DNA of 64,000 nt from Chrysomallon squamiferum (GCA_012295275.1 CM022670.1:32575938-32639937); one strand, 5' to 3'; shown: positions 14,205-27,350, numbered from the stretch's first letter. Translations and numbers: made by a program. Notes: generated from the sequence alone by a model not told the origin.

Positions 14205-14520
14205 TGGAAATCATCTTCGGTTTATGTAACACACAGGAGAGGTTGTCTGCTACTTTAAAAGCATAATACTGCATTCCGCACTCATTAGCTGGTTTATTTG
14301 TTTTAAGTATTTCTGCCAGCAGAGTTTACCCATGCAGAGTAGCTAATTTTAATCTTTCTTGGCACTGTGCAGATTTCAGAAACTTTTAAGTTTTGTTTCC
14401 AATTACTGCTGTCAGCACAAGAAACCATAGGCTGTTTGTAAGGATTAGAATACTGTTGTAATATTGCATTTGTAAGAGCCGGTGTAAATGTCATCATATT
14501 GATCATGTGTGAAGGAAAAA
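14205..14520. other. candidate conserved non-coding element
   Basis: Low-repeat block with several palindromic or CAG-rich words (CTGCCAGCAGAG, TGCTGTCAGCAC). The 67-codon minus-strand frame inside it has no recognisable domain. Confidence 0.2.
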
Positions 14521-15339
14521 TAAACTGGTGGTATTTTCAGTTCAGTGACTGCAGTCAAAGATAATTAGTCCTGAAGTCAGTGACCTATTGGCAACAGTTA
14601 TTGATCAATTATAAAATGCATTAATTAATTTATCTTGATAGCAGGTTATATGATGTTTTTCATTTTTTTCATTTTTTTTTTTTACATTCCATACATCACC
14701 TTTTTGTCATTTGATCAATTCATTAAAAATAAATGTAATCATCAAACATAGATTACAAAAAACAATTCCCTAGGCAATTTTATAGAGGAATGTTTTATGT
14801 TTTTCTGTTAAATTTATATATACTGCCGGATTATGTATGAAAGCATTTCAAGGTACATGTACTTGTTATTTGTTTGTTTTTCTTCTGTTTGTTTGTTTCA
14901 ATTTTAATGTTTTATTTAAGAATAACAAAATAAATCACTGTTAATGTCAGTGTATGTTATTCATTTTAATAATTTGTGATTACTTTTATTGGATTTATGC
15001 TGAATGTAGGTTTCATGTAGGATTATTTATGGTCATTATGTAAATTTAAATATGGTACAATTGTTTTATTAATAAAATGTAAAATAATTTACACATGTAT
15101 ATAAACTTGAATAAGGTATGAATATTATGTAAATAAAACATAAAATAATAATACACACACACACACATTCTTTTTTTAGTTACTTTAGTACACCTGTACC
15201 AGTTTGACTCAAAGAGTAATCAAATGAATTAACTTTCCTTTTCAAATCAGAATAATACATTAAAACAAAAAAAATAAAGAAAAAAAGACCTATATTTTTC
15301 TTTCACTTTATTTTAATGTGGCTGTGTTTCTGTTAAAGA

Positions 15340-15560
15340 AAATGTATTAAACACGTGTATAAAAGCAAGGGAAACGTGAGGCATGAATTAAAAACGGGAG
15401 TTGATTTATAGAACCTCTGTGCACGTCTCACACAAAACGGATAACGTGAAGATTTGAAGAAATGACTGGAGCACCGATGAAGACTTATCATTGTGTTCAG
15501 TTAAAGGAAGAAAGATTGATTTTTATTGATCAGAGCGACAGTATAAACATAGGTTCGTGC
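15340..15560. other. CpG-enriched low-repeat block
   Basis: About ten CpGs lie in some 220 bases (ACACGTGT, AACGTGAGG, AACGGGAG, GCACGTCTC, AACGGATAACGTG, CACCGATG, GAGCGACAG, GTTCGTG), including an E-box CACGTG. A short frame from ATG 15462 (MTGAPMKTYHCVQLKEERLI) reaches a poor donor-like GGTTCG in phase 1 and is not called as an exon. Confidence 0.25.
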
Positions 15561-15863
15561 CAAAATCTATGATAGTGGCTTCACTGTTGTCTTTCTGATA
15601 ATTGATGGAGAGAAATTTTAGTCTGCTTTTTCATTAGGAAGATGGCAGACCAGGCATGAATTTAATGCTTTGCATGCGGTTGTGAATTTCTTTTGCTCTG
15701 TATATCTTAATATTGTCTTCCCGCTATTCAAACAAATGTGAAAGTCACTCATGACAATTCTGCACTTGTCTTTATCCTGCTGTAATGAATAATGCATGCA
15801 GGGCAATTATTATTGAGTTTTCAGAGAGTCCAGCACAGGATGTGTCCAGCAACAGGCTGTCTG

Positions 15864-16390
15864 AATAATAGATTGAAATTTAATCACAGAACTTCAGTCT
15901 AGGCTTGTGTAAATTGATTATTTTAATGTGTTTATAGAATGTCCAGTTTAAGAATAATACACTGAAAATTAGTCACAGAAGATCTCCAGTTTAGGCTTAA
16001 GTAAATTGATTATTTTAATGTGTTTATAGAATGTCCACTTTAAAAATAATACACTGAAAATTAGTCACAGAACTTCATTCTAGGTTTGTGTAAATTGATT
16101 ATTTTAATGTGTTTATAGAATGTCCAGTTTAAAAATAATACACTGAAATTTAGTCACAGAACTTCAGTCTAGGCTTGAGTAAATTGATTATTTTGATGTG
16201 TTTATAGAATGTCCACTTTAAAATCAGACTGAAATTAAGTCAAAGAATTTTAGTCTAGACTTGCGTAAATTGAGTTAATAGAAAGTCTGGGTTAAAAATT
16301 AGACTGAAATTTGGTCAAAGAACTTTAGTAGGAAAACATCTAGATTATTTTAATAGGATTTATGTTAATAGATTCACTTTGAAAATTGTT
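15864..16390. repeat. tandem repeat, 6 copies of a ~90 bp unit
   Basis: The phrase ACTGAAATTTAGTCACAGAA and then CTTCAGTCTAGGCTTG, AAATTGATTATTTTAATGTG and TTTATAGAATGTCCA recurs with starts near 15872, 15961, 16052, 16142, 16228 and 16303. Spacing is 89, 91, 90, 86 and 75 bases. The first four copies are well preserved and the last two decayed, so the array is younger on its left side. Confidence 0.92.
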
Positions 16391-16584
16391 GAAATTTATT
16401 TGAACAATTTGTGGGATCAAATGTTCTGGCTTGCATAAATTCATTATTTTGTATCATGAAAGAGACCTAGTTTACATTAACAACTGAAATTTAATTTAAA
16501 GCAATTTCATGGCTTTTATATTAGTATGGTTATTTTAATTATTTTTATATTAAAATGTGGTTCAAATAATTAAAAATGAAGTCT

Positions 16585-16737
16585 AGTCTTTTATATTAAA
16601 ATATAGTTTAAATAATTCATGGTTAATTATGAAGGTGTGGATACAAAATTATTTTATAATATAAAAAAAAAAAAAAATTATGGATGCCTACACAGTTGAC
16701 CATGAATTATTTAAACTATATTTTAATATAAAAGACT
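16585..16737. repeat. perfect 39-bp inverted repeat with 75-bp loop
   Basis: The left arm 16585-16623 and right arm 16699-16737 are exact reverse complements over 39 bases (left begins AGTCTTTTATATTAAAATAT, right begins ACCATGAATTATTTAAACTA). The loop holds a 15-A run and weaker complementarity next to the arms. A degenerate direct copy of the left arm lies just upstream near 16545-16575, so an inverted duplication of a local tandem unit is a likely origin. In pre-mRNA it would form a long stable hairpin. Confidence 0.95.
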
Positions 16738-18419
16738 AAAATGATAAAGAGAGTAATATTAGGATAATTATATTTTTATGCCTAGTTCAGGAGAGAAAGA
16801 AGCAATAAAAAAGAATCCAGTGTCTTTGTATATATTGTAATGAACAATTTAGACAAACAAGAGTAATAACAATAGACAGTGACAAATGTATTGTTATGCT
16901 TTCACTAATTTTATTAAGATGCAGGTGACTATTTTAGCAGAAAACAAGACAGAGAAACTAAAGAGAGAGAGAGAGAAACAAAACAAAGAGAAACATATAA
17001 TCAGTGAGAGTGAGAGAGAAATTGAATAATAGTGAGTAAAATAATGAGTAAAATAGAGAGTACGAGAGTGAGTGAGGGAATGAGAGAGAAATAGAAGTAA
17101 ACAGACATACAGGCTGAGAGAAAATTAGTGAGTATTTCTGTATCCATTTTTACATGTATTACATGTATTTATATTGCATATGATAACTCAGATGCACGAA
17201 TAAGACTTACAAAACCAGATTGTCAGCCAAGTGCATTTTGATACATACTCTGTCTGCTTCACTAACATCTGACTCCGACAGAAAGAAAGAGAGAGGGAAC
17301 TAGGTGGGAGTGATATGCACACAAATAACCAACAGAAATAGTTTTTAGAGAAAGGAAGGTTTCCACCCTGTATTGTTGATGAACTCTGCATAGCTGGCTA
17401 AGTTCTAACTGTATTAAGATCCGGCTGACTAACTTACAAACAGAAGGTCAGACATTTCCTGCCACAGATTGTAAGTCATGTTACAGGTCAAAGGAAACTT
17501 TTAATCTCCGTGGATTCAAGCTTTAACTGACTCTGTAGTTTGAATTACTGTGCTCAGTTGTCCTAAGCATTTCTTACTAGCTAGGAAAGGTAAAATCGTG
17601 TACAGTTACAAATGATAGCAATCACTGGGATTGAGGGCACAATGTGGTTGAAATAAGGATTAGTTCTAGATTTTCTTTTGGAAACTTTGATATATTTAGA
17701 CTTTATTTTTGTACAGTTCATTTGTTAGGAAGTTATAAGACACATTACAGTTTGAAGTTTACATTAAACATATTGTGGATAATTATGTTTATCCAGCTTA
17801 AATAATGGATGAGACAGGAAATAGGTTGAGAGAGTACTAAGTGATATTGTAAGTTTGTTTATATAATCTTTCTGTTGTTGTTGAACTATATTATCATTTA
17901 ATTATAATAAATAAATAAATAAATAAATAAATATAAAAACGTTAAATTCTGCAGCATGCAGTATATTTGCCAGACTTTAGGCATTTTCCAAAAACATCTC
18001 AATAATTAACCATTAAAATCCATAAGTAGTAACTGATAATATGTAGTTTCATTACTGGTAAACAGATTTTCCAATTTGATATTTTCAAAAATAACTGCAC
18101 TTCATCACTTTATGCTTGAAACTCAAATTGTCACCATTCATTAACCCTGTAATAATTGCATTATGAACAACACTGGCAGCCTATTACAGAACTGGGAGAT
18201 TTAACTGGCTGTTAGCCATACAACTTGGCATTCATAATAAAACAAGTATACCTCTGTAAACAGTAAATTATGTACTGAATAAACAGTATAAAATTAGAAA
18301 TTGTAAAATGCAGATTGTTCACACAGGCAAACTATAAAAACAAACAAAACTAGTATCAACAGTGTAAATTAGAAACTATAAAACACTTCTATCTAAAATA
18401 ACAGTAACTTGCACATAAT

Positions 18420-18850
18420 AATTATTGTAAATATATTGGTAATTTGTGAAGTATAAAATGATATGATTACATATTAGTTATTGGATATTAGTAATTTGTG
18501 AAATATATAATTTTACAATAATATACTGTTAGTTTATGAAATATATATGATTAAATATCAGTTGTGCAAATTGTGTGTTTTGATTTTTATACTGGTAGTT
18601 GGTGAAATATAAATGTTACAATAATAAGCTGGTAATCTGTTAAACATATACTGATATGAATATATACCACTAATTTATTAATATGTAATGTTATAGAGTA
18701 GTAATCTGTGAAATATATAATCATATACCAGTAATTTGTGAAATATGTAATATTATAATTATATATTAAAAATTTGTGGAATATATAATATAATTATATA
18801 CCAATAATGTTTGAAATACATGCTGAAGTTATGAAATGCATATATAAGTA
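18420..18850. repeat. degenerate tandem repeat around TAGTAATTTGTGAAATATA
   Basis: About ten strongly diverged copies of a TAGTAATTTGTGAAATATAT phrase, often followed by AAT-TTATAAT, occur at intervals of about 35-60 bases. The array ends in a G-run and TG/GAAT simple repeats (18870-18940). Confidence 0.75.
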
Positions 18851-19235
18851 GTCTGTGACAATATTTGTGGGGGGGGGGTGATGTGCATATGCATAAACAT
18901 ACATGTGTGTGTGTGTGTGTGTCTGTGAATGAATGAATGAATATGTATTAAACTTGTGACTTGTATATAATTTTAAGATATACATTAGGAGTTTTTGATT
19001 ACATATAATGTTGTTACTATGTACAAGAGTTTATCACAAGATTAAAATGGTAAAACTATCCATGTCAGATATAGGTGTTAACAAAGCTGTCTTGTTCATA
19101 GAACAACATTCAGTTCTTTCCTTTGCAGAGATCTTCTTAGTTAAGATTTTCAAAATGATTGCATATGTTACCTAGAGTTTATTAGATCTTAAAAATTTAT
19201 TTTGAAATTTAAAATTGTATGGCTCTATGTACATT

Positions 19236-19266
<31 letters not shown>

Positions 19267-19665
19267 TTGTTTGTTTTTGGGTATGTGTGTACATTTTTGT
19301 ATATTTGTGTATGTGGAGATATGTAAAGATGTTATATATTAATAACTGTTTAATATCACTAAATATAACTTGCTACATACAGAGAAGGGAAAAAAGCTTG
19401 AAACATGAAACTAAAATTTTAGCTTGTAATTAGTTTTGAACATTAAATTATCAAAATATTGATAATTCATTCTTCTATTTGTTCATTTGTGTGCTTATTT
19501 ATTTATTTATTTATTTATTAAGTTATTTATTTAATATAACATTTTTTTTTAACATATATATATTTAATTTTCAATGCCTTGTTTGAAAATAAAAATTCAT
19601 TTATAATTAACTAAATTATTTTCTTTCCTTTTTCTTTATTGTCCTTCTCTCAGCCTTTCTCTTTT

Positions 19666-19666
<1 letters not shown>

Positions 19667-19752
<86 letters not shown>

Positions 19753-19768
19753 GTCTGTCTGTCTGTCT
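19667..19768. repeat. (CT)41 then (GTCT)5 microsatellite
   Basis: An uninterrupted CT tract of 82 bases passes into a GTCT tetranucleotide repeat. The polypyrimidine/polypurine strand asymmetry could favour triplex structure. Open frames of Ser-Leu or Arg-Glu repeats over it are artefacts. Confidence 0.98.
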
Positions 19769-20789
19769 TCCTTCCAGCTCCTAAAATACATGTCAGTGTG
19801 TATATTTATACTTCTGGTAGCCGTCCAGCAACTAAAATAACTTGGCATTAGGTGAATTGGAATGTGCCGCTGTAATCTCAAAATACTCACAGTGCAGTGG
19901 TATTTTTTAACAGTTTATTAACTTTGATCAAACACTCACTGCAAAATTTATACTTGACTGCTTTAATAACTTTTTGTGGAAAATCAATTGAATGGAAAAA
20001 AATTGAATTAACTTTCCTAATCAAACTGGAAATACAAAATAAGGAGGCTATATTTATACAAGGTCATTGAAAATAACTGTAATCAGAGATTATTAATAAT
20101 TTCTTTTTAAAGAGGTAAAAAATAATTAATTAATTTGTTTTGTTTAGATGTGAGATTAAATAGCAGAAATCCTGTTAAGATGAATTTGAAGTAAAATTCA
20201 GACTTTTAAATATTTAAATGCCTTTGTTATTTCTGTATGTTAAATATTGTGTTTGATATATACGAAATAACATTTTGTTTGACTATCTCTTTCATATATT
20301 TTTTTTATTGATCTGTTTATCTATTTTCCATTTATATAAAAAAATATTGTTGAAGTAAAAATCCTGAAAATTTGTGATGCAGTTTTAACTATAAGATAAC
20401 ATTATTAAACTTTATAATTTATTTATTTCTAGAATATTTTTTTACGGTTTAAAAAAAATGAAGAGATTTGTAGATAACCCGTTATTTATTTATTTCAGTT
20501 TAATATTAATACAGTTGTTTATTTAGATGTAATATTAGGACAGAATCATTACCTGTCTTTCTATTCTCAAACAGTAGAACAACAAACTGCCACTTGACCA
20601 GTCTATTTCTGTGTTTACTGTTACATTTAGCTAGACTGGGTCCTGCCATTTGTTTGAAATGTGAGAAGTTTTCAGAATCAATCATGCCTACTAAATTTAC
20701 TTCTAACTGGTGTTTTCTCTTCCCTCGCACTTCTGCCACACTGAAATAAATATCAGACACTTGAGTGCAGGCACTGCGAGCTCACAAAC

Positions 20790-21440
20790 TGCTGTGGACT
20801 TTGTTTCACTGTTTGAGTGTTTTTTTTACTCTTCTGATTCCTTGTGAAATAACGTGTGTATATGGTTAAATTCAGAAGCTTCATTTTAGAGTTCTGGTTC
20901 TTAGTGCAGTAAGGTGAGTGTATAGTCTGTTTGAGTAATGGGAATGTGTGATTACGTCCAGAATGTTTCTTTTAATATTCTGGTAACTCTTTAATGGCAA
21001 TGTACTGTTAAGTTCAAAAGGTTTATTTTAATATTCTGTTATCTGTTTAAATAGTGGACATGTGTGAATTAATTCAAAAGTTTCTTTCACTGTTTTGATT
21101 CCTCGAGGAATACAATGTTTGCGTATGGGTAAAATCAACATGATTAATTTACCAGTCAGTTATCTGATGAAATAAGGTGAGTGTTTGATTTAATTTGGCA
21201 GAATTCTTTAATCAATCAAGTTGAAAAAAAATCAGTTGAAAAAGGTTTTTTTTTTCTTCTTCCTATTGCCTAGTAGAATTGTACAGATTGGAAAGATATA
21301 ATATGGTTAAATTAAATAGGTTCTTTTGACTTTCTATTGCCTGGTAAAACATGGTATTAGAACAGTCTGTATGGTTAAATTCAATAGGTTGTTTGGTCTT
21401 TCTATAGTGTGTATTGTTAAATTCAACAGGTTTCTGCTAC
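20790..21440. repeat. degenerate tandem repeat around TGGTTAAATTCAATAGGTTT
   Basis: Roughly eight or nine diverged copies of a TGTATGGTTAAATTCAAAAG phrase followed by GTTTCTTTT-ACT-TTCTG and CCTGGT-AAATA recur every 65-85 bases. It is old, with uneven spacing. Confidence 0.7.
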
Positions 21441-22958
21441 CATTCACATATCATTTTGATACCTGATGAAAGGAGGCAGGTTGGTAAAAAAATGTGTTTG
21501 GTAAAATTGAACAGGTCGAGAACTGTGATAAATCAAACAGCTGGTCTTCTTCTCTATCTCAGTTTCAAAGAACAGGAGAACTTGTCTAGGTGGGTGTGTG
21601 TGAAGTGAGATAATATACAGTTGTGATATACATGCTGTAGTGTGTAGGTAAAGGTGGTTAAAAACATGTAGAACCCAGTGAAAATATATATAAATACATC
21701 TAAGTCCCAAAATAACTTTGTTATTCATTGATTTTGATGCTAGTTCGGTGAAGTACTTGCTGGTGCTGGCCAATTGCTGATTGCGTGTTGCACATGCTTG
21801 TTTCAGTGAGAGTGTTTCACTGTACGCTGATAGTTGTTTCACGAAATGATGTCAGTCAGTCTGAGAGGTCAGTACTCTTTAGCTTAATTCTTTCTTTGTG
21901 TCAGTGTGTGTGTGTGTATGTGTGCACATCTTGCTGTGTTTGACATTTGAAAAGATAAAATGTGTTATTGTATCTTATATAAAATTACAGCCTATTTCTT
22001 ACAAGATGTAGTTTGAGTTTTGTAATTCTGTGAGCATATAGTGGTAAGTTTATTGTAGAAAGTTTTAAAGATTTTATTATATATAAAATATATATATATA
22101 TATATTTTTTTTTTTGATAATTAGGATAAAATATTAATTTATTTTTGTTGTGGTTGATATTTATTTATTTATTTTTTGTTTATTTATTATGTTACTCGGA
22201 CAGCTTTATTTGGGATTAGTTATGTTTAGAGCTACAGTGCCTATATAAAAACTTTTTTTTTGTTGTTGTTGGTGTTTCTGTTTAGTTAACTGATTAGGTG
22301 TCTGATTGTCATGATTTTGCATCAGTAATACAATGATATATAATTTTATATATATATATATTTCTGTATTATTTTAAATATTTATATACATACATTTATA
22401 TTCATTAAAAAAATATTTATTTTAATTAGGTATTAGCAAATGACACACATTACTTTTAATGGAATTACAATTTTTTATTAAATTTTCAAAAACAAATCTC
22501 TATTCTGCCCCTGTTAATATACAGTTTTACTGTTACACAGAATAAACTACAAAGAGTTAATCATCTTACTTCATTTACTCAAAACTTTTATTTTGTATAT
22601 GGCTGAAGACAGTTTTTAGTTGGGTTCTTTCCATATATATATATATAAGAATTATTGAGTCATACTTTTAATGACCAAAATACCTAACTTCATAAAAAAA
22701 TTAAAAAGTTTTATTCAAGACAAATGTTTTATATGGGCCAACATTAATCTGAATGACCTTGAACTCATTTCCTGTTGATTTGGTTGTAATCAGATTGCTG
22801 CTAAAAAAAACCAAAAACCCCAGTAAAAATGGTTATTTTATTATTTCTTTTGCTTGAATTTTGTATTTTTATATTTAAATAATTTTAACCAGTTCTTGAT
22901 AGGATGTGTTTCTTTGTGTAGTGTATATGTATGTATGTGTGTGTATGTTAGTGTTTAC

Positions 22959-22996
<38 letters not shown>

Positions 22997-23710
22997 TACT
23001 TTAAATTTGTATTTTATCTAAATTTTTGTTTTGAAGTCCACAGTCTGTCATGATGATAATCAGAAAGTCATTAGAACCTTACAAGAATAGAACTACAGTG
23101 CCTAAATAAAAACAGAATTCATTTTTTTTGTTTGTTTCTATCTGTAAATCAAAGCAGACTGAGCCGATGTATAGATTCACACATGTTAACTGTTTATCTT
23201 CAGTGATGTCAGCATGGTGCATCCATTAGTAATCTGTGTTTTCAAAATGGCTGCAGGTTATCTTCCACTGCAGCTCAGCTTTTGGCACTTTTGACTTAGC
23301 AGGATACTTGATGTGATTATAGTCAGGATTAGTTCTGTCAGGATATGCTGATAGCCATTTCATTGTAGTTTACAGAGAAGTTTTAAAAAACAAACAAACA
23401 TAACAGGTCTTTCTCCTAATGGGTTTGTTTCAATATATAAAGCTTAAATAAATAGATAAAATAAATAAAAACACCCACATGAAAATGTAGACATAGCCAT
23501 TAGTCCATGTGTAAAAACACATTGCTATTTACACACCAATATGGATTTACATGTGATACATACTCAGATACACACATCAGACTTACACGTGCACACTTAT
23601 GTACACATGTACATACACAAATATAAACAAACATGTGCAGACATATGGCACATCACCTACATGTATCTATTCATCACACCAACCCATTCAAAAATGCACA
23701 CAACCACAAC

Positions 23711-23744
<34 letters not shown>

Positions 23745-24544
23745 ATATAATTGTTTTCTAATTATTCTCTTTTAATATTTTTTAATTTACTGTATTTGCT
23801 CATTATCAGCCTGTGATATTTTTATGCTGACATTTAACTTTTCTTCTCCACTGAATAAAGAAGAAAAAAGAAACTAGACTGTAAAAAACAGAATTTGCTC
23901 CAAGGTTATTGCCTTAAACCAAATGAAGCAAAAAAAAATCCATTTATTTGATGAGGACCAAACAGAAATGTGTTTATTTGTTGAGGACACCTATGACAGA
24001 TGCAATAACTCTTGTTTATTGTCTCATTATGTCTGTCTAGTTCAGAATTTTATTTCTTGATAGATAATCTCTGAAAGATGACATGATTCTGAACCTGTTA
24101 CTTGTACAGTCCCATCAGTTCAGAAATGCTCCAGGGCAAAGAAAAAATAGATATTAATAATGTTTTAAAAATTAAATTAAAATAATAGATAGATATATAG
24201 ACAGATGGATAGATACATAAAATAAAATAAAATAAATATGGATAGTATATTTCAGTAAAGTTCTATAAAACTTATTGCAGAATAAAAATAGAATGTTTAC
24301 ATTTTTTAGCATCCTCACACATAGACAGACAGACACAAACGGACACACATGCTTTCTAAACATACAGAAAATGTTGAATTGCTGCCAGAAAAGATTTATT
24401 ATATTTTATGGTTAGAGCAAAACATTATGGTAAAATGAAATTTGCCACACTCTAACAACCAATTTACTTTTCATACTGATTGGTGACAGATTTTTCTAAA
24501 ACGTCTATATCTGTTAACAGCTGTATGGAAATGTAGACCTGGCC

Positions 24545-24660
24545 AATTTTAACAATGCTTTCATCAAAGACCTTCTCAAGCATGCATGTTCTGGAACTGA
24601 TTTGAACAAAGAACTGCTCAAGCATGCATGCTCTGGGAACAAATTTTTCAAAGGCCTGGG
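24545..24660. repeat. two to three diverged copies of a ~50 bp unit
   Basis: CTCAAGCATGCATGTTCTGG and CTCAAGCATGCATGCTCTGG lie about 48 bases apart, each within an ACAA(T/A)-CTT-AAAGA context. Confidence 0.6.
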
Positions 24661-24752
24661 AACAGCTGTTATTTATTTCATATTTAAATGTTTTTAAATA
24701 AACATTTTCTTACTGCATTACTGATCAGAATAAAAAATACAATAATATAAAT

Positions 24753-24808
24753 AATATTTTTATTTATTATTATAATTATTATTAATTATAATAATGAATA
24801 AAAATATT
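24753..24808. repeat. 25-bp inverted repeat, 6-bp loop, one mismatch
   Basis: Arms 24753-24777 and 24784-24808 are reverse complements apart from one base. They consist only of A and T apart from a single G, with loop ATTATT. It could be a cruciform or RNA hairpin, or simply an outcome of the AT-rich composition. Confidence 0.85.
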
Positions 24809-25274
24809 TTACTATTTATCTGGAATTTTTTTTTTGTTATAATGTATATATGTAGACATGTAATAAAAAACAAAAGTTAAAAACCTATCTATTACTATGT
24901 TATCACCATTATGAGTCATAATACCCATTTTCTTTTTTTTGTAAAGAAATATGATACCCAAATATCTTTTTATTTCATTAAAATATTTATTATTGATGTT
25001 CTTACAAAAAATTTAATTTCTGAAAAAGTATGAACAATAAAAACTAGAATTCTATCAGATTACATTGAAATGACTCTGAAGAGATATGAAACCAAACATT
25101 TAAAAAATATAATAATCTAAGAGAAGCTGTAATTTGATTTACATTTAATGTTCAAAATAGGCTGTTGTTAAGTGCAGTTTGATAATCTTCAACCTAAATT
25201 TGATTTACATATAAAGTAAAATATGAACAAGTAAATATATCTGCACAATAAAACTATACATTTAAATATTAAAT

Positions 25275-25345
25275 ATAGACACACACACACACACACACAC
25301 ACACACAACACACACAACACACACACACACAAACACACACACACA
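25275..25345. repeat. interrupted CA microsatellite
   Basis: The CA run is broken by AACACACAACA interruptions. A 25-base poly-T tract follows at 25463-25487. Confidence 0.93.
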
Positions 25346-25924
25346 TATCAGTATATTAACAATTAACAGATACATACTTAGACCTATTTTTAAAAAAAAT
25401 CTGCAGTGTCAGTTTATAACAGTAATCATATACCTATTTATTTTTTATTTAATTTATTTTAATTTTTTTTTTTTTTTTTTTTTTTTTATGATATCAGGTC
25501 TGCAGCAATGTCAGTATATTAACAGTTACGCCAGATATCAAACTTAAACCTATATTTAATTTTTATGATATGTTTTCTTGTGGACTTATTTTGTTTTGTT
25601 TTTTAACCAGTAACAGAGCACTGGCTAGAACTGGAAATAATTCAATAGCTATATCTGTGTAGATTCATCCTATCATGCACCAAATGAAGTAAGCAAACCA
25701 CTTAGCTCTTGCACAAAGTTTTACAAACAAATTTTGATAAATTCTAAACTGACAGATAAATGTAATTTCTCAGGATATTCTAACAAACCCACGTGCATAT
25801 ATACTAAATGTAAAGAGGAAGCACAATGCCACATAAAGATAACAGAATAAAACCCTTATGTGAAGGTAATGTAATCTTTACATCAGTATGTATGTAAATT
25901 TAATAATTCTAATTTAGCTTTGAT

Positions 25925-26060
25925 GTGCTTACGAAAGTTAACTGATCAAGGTGTTGAGTGTCAGCTCGCTGTCTGCTCTGACGTCAGGACAGTCAGGTAA
26001 TTGCTTCTTATACCTCATCAGTGAGGCTGCATTACATCAAAAATCTATAAACATATGTAT
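25925..26060. other. candidate regulatory block containing the CRE
   Basis: Non-repetitive sequence with TGACGTCA, GTCAGCTCGCTGTCTGCTCT and TCAGTGAGGCTGCATTACAT. It stands out from the AT/simple-repeat background on both sides. Confidence 0.3.
25979..25986 (+). promoter_or_regulatory. full palindromic CRE (TGACGTCA)
   Basis: An exact 8-base cAMP response element, the CREB/CREM/ATF binding site, lies inside a block of unusually non-repetitive sequence (25925-26060). cAMP-driven feedback through CREs in intronic promoters is known for PDE4 short forms in mammals. The position within a PDE4 intron fits such a loop, but no transcript start is visible next to it. Half sites (ACGTCA) at about 60185 and 62460 are weaker. 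Confidence 0.4.
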
Positions 26061-26864
26061 TTATGGGAGTATGGACTTTGAAATTAAATCTTAATAACTA
26101 GCAAGGGAGTAATTAACTAATTGTAGCAGGAGATGGGAACCTATCGTATAACATGATTCTTTATGTTTTGTTGTTGTATTGGTTGTTATGTGTTGTAAAA
26201 TGACATTTTTGTTCTTTGTTTTTTATTATATGTTTTGCTTTTGTGTTGGTTATGTTGTAAAATGATATTTTTGTACTTTTATTTTTCTTATTCTTCAATT
26301 TTCATCAGTTGTTATTATTTTATTTTATTCTTCTTCTGATAATGAAATTTTGATGTTTCATATTTTAATACTGTTTAGGTTCTTCCTGGTGTTTATGTAT
26401 AATGGCTAAATGTTCTTTGAGTTTTAAAACCCTCTAGTCTTCCAGTTTCATTCAGTTTTCAGCTCAGATTGCAAATTTGTTATTCAGCAAGGAAAGAATT
26501 GATTTATTTAATATTTTTTATATGTCAGTGGTATTATATTACAGATCTTGTTTGTTGTAATGATGTTGTGTTTTCTATAAAAACACTCTGAGATATGTTA
26601 AAACATTGTGAGTTGACTATAGTTTAATTAATGCATACATCTGTCAGTGAACCACCTGTTGCTGATATATATATATATATATAATACATAGATATTACTC
26701 AGACCTTTACCATTTATGCCTGTTTGGCATTTTTTTTTTTTCTTTTTTTTGGGGGGGTATCAGGTTTAATTCAGGGTAATTAATTGTTTTACTGTACTGT
26801 TAAGTTTTGAGATATGAAAGAGAGACAAACCACCCCCCAAAAAACAGAAAAAAAACCAAAAGAG

Positions 26865-26872
<8 letters not shown>

Positions 26873-26947
<75 letters not shown>
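26873..26947. repeat. compound (TG)24(AG)13 microsatellite
   Basis: A TG run of 48 bases abuts an AG run of 27 bases with no spacer. It combines a Z-DNA-prone and a triplex-prone tract. Confidence 0.97.
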
Positions 26948-26950
<3 letters not shown>

Positions 26951-27350
26951 TGTGAAAGAAACAGAGAATCAGAGGAAGGAATAAATGCTCACCTGGAAGA
27001 TACATAAACTCTTTTCTGTTTTATTTACACAAAATGCAATTAACTTTTCAAGTTAATCTAAAAACAAACCTTTTATAATCCTACAACTTTTTATTTTTTT
27101 AATTATAAATAATAAAAAGTAAGACTAAGACTTACACATATGAAGAAAAAGATGAAGAGGCAAGTCTGTTTCAAGCATCGTGTTGTTGTGTGTAAAATAA
27201 AATCTTTCCAGCTTGGTAAAATGTTTACACAGGTTTAGTACCTTGCTCTTTTCATTTTACCTTACTTAAATAACCTGTCAGCTGTTCCTAGCCAAATTCC
27301 TTGAACAGAAAACGGATAGAATTAACTCAGTGCAAAACATAGAAGTGATT

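Noticed and set aside
19636-19890. Open frames on both strands of Ser-Leu or Arg-Glu repeats
   Set aside because: Translations of the CT/GA microsatellite; no complex sequence in them.
20506-20760. 84-codon minus-strand frame of mixed composition (MSDIYFSVAEVRGKRK start)
   Set aside because: Composition is plausible but I recognise no family, and it abuts an old tandem array. No second line of evidence.
21444-21842. 132-codon minus-strand open frame, the second longest in the window
   Set aside because: No domain recognised, its C-terminal half is made from degenerate repeat and low-complexity sequence, and there are no splice or neighbour signals.
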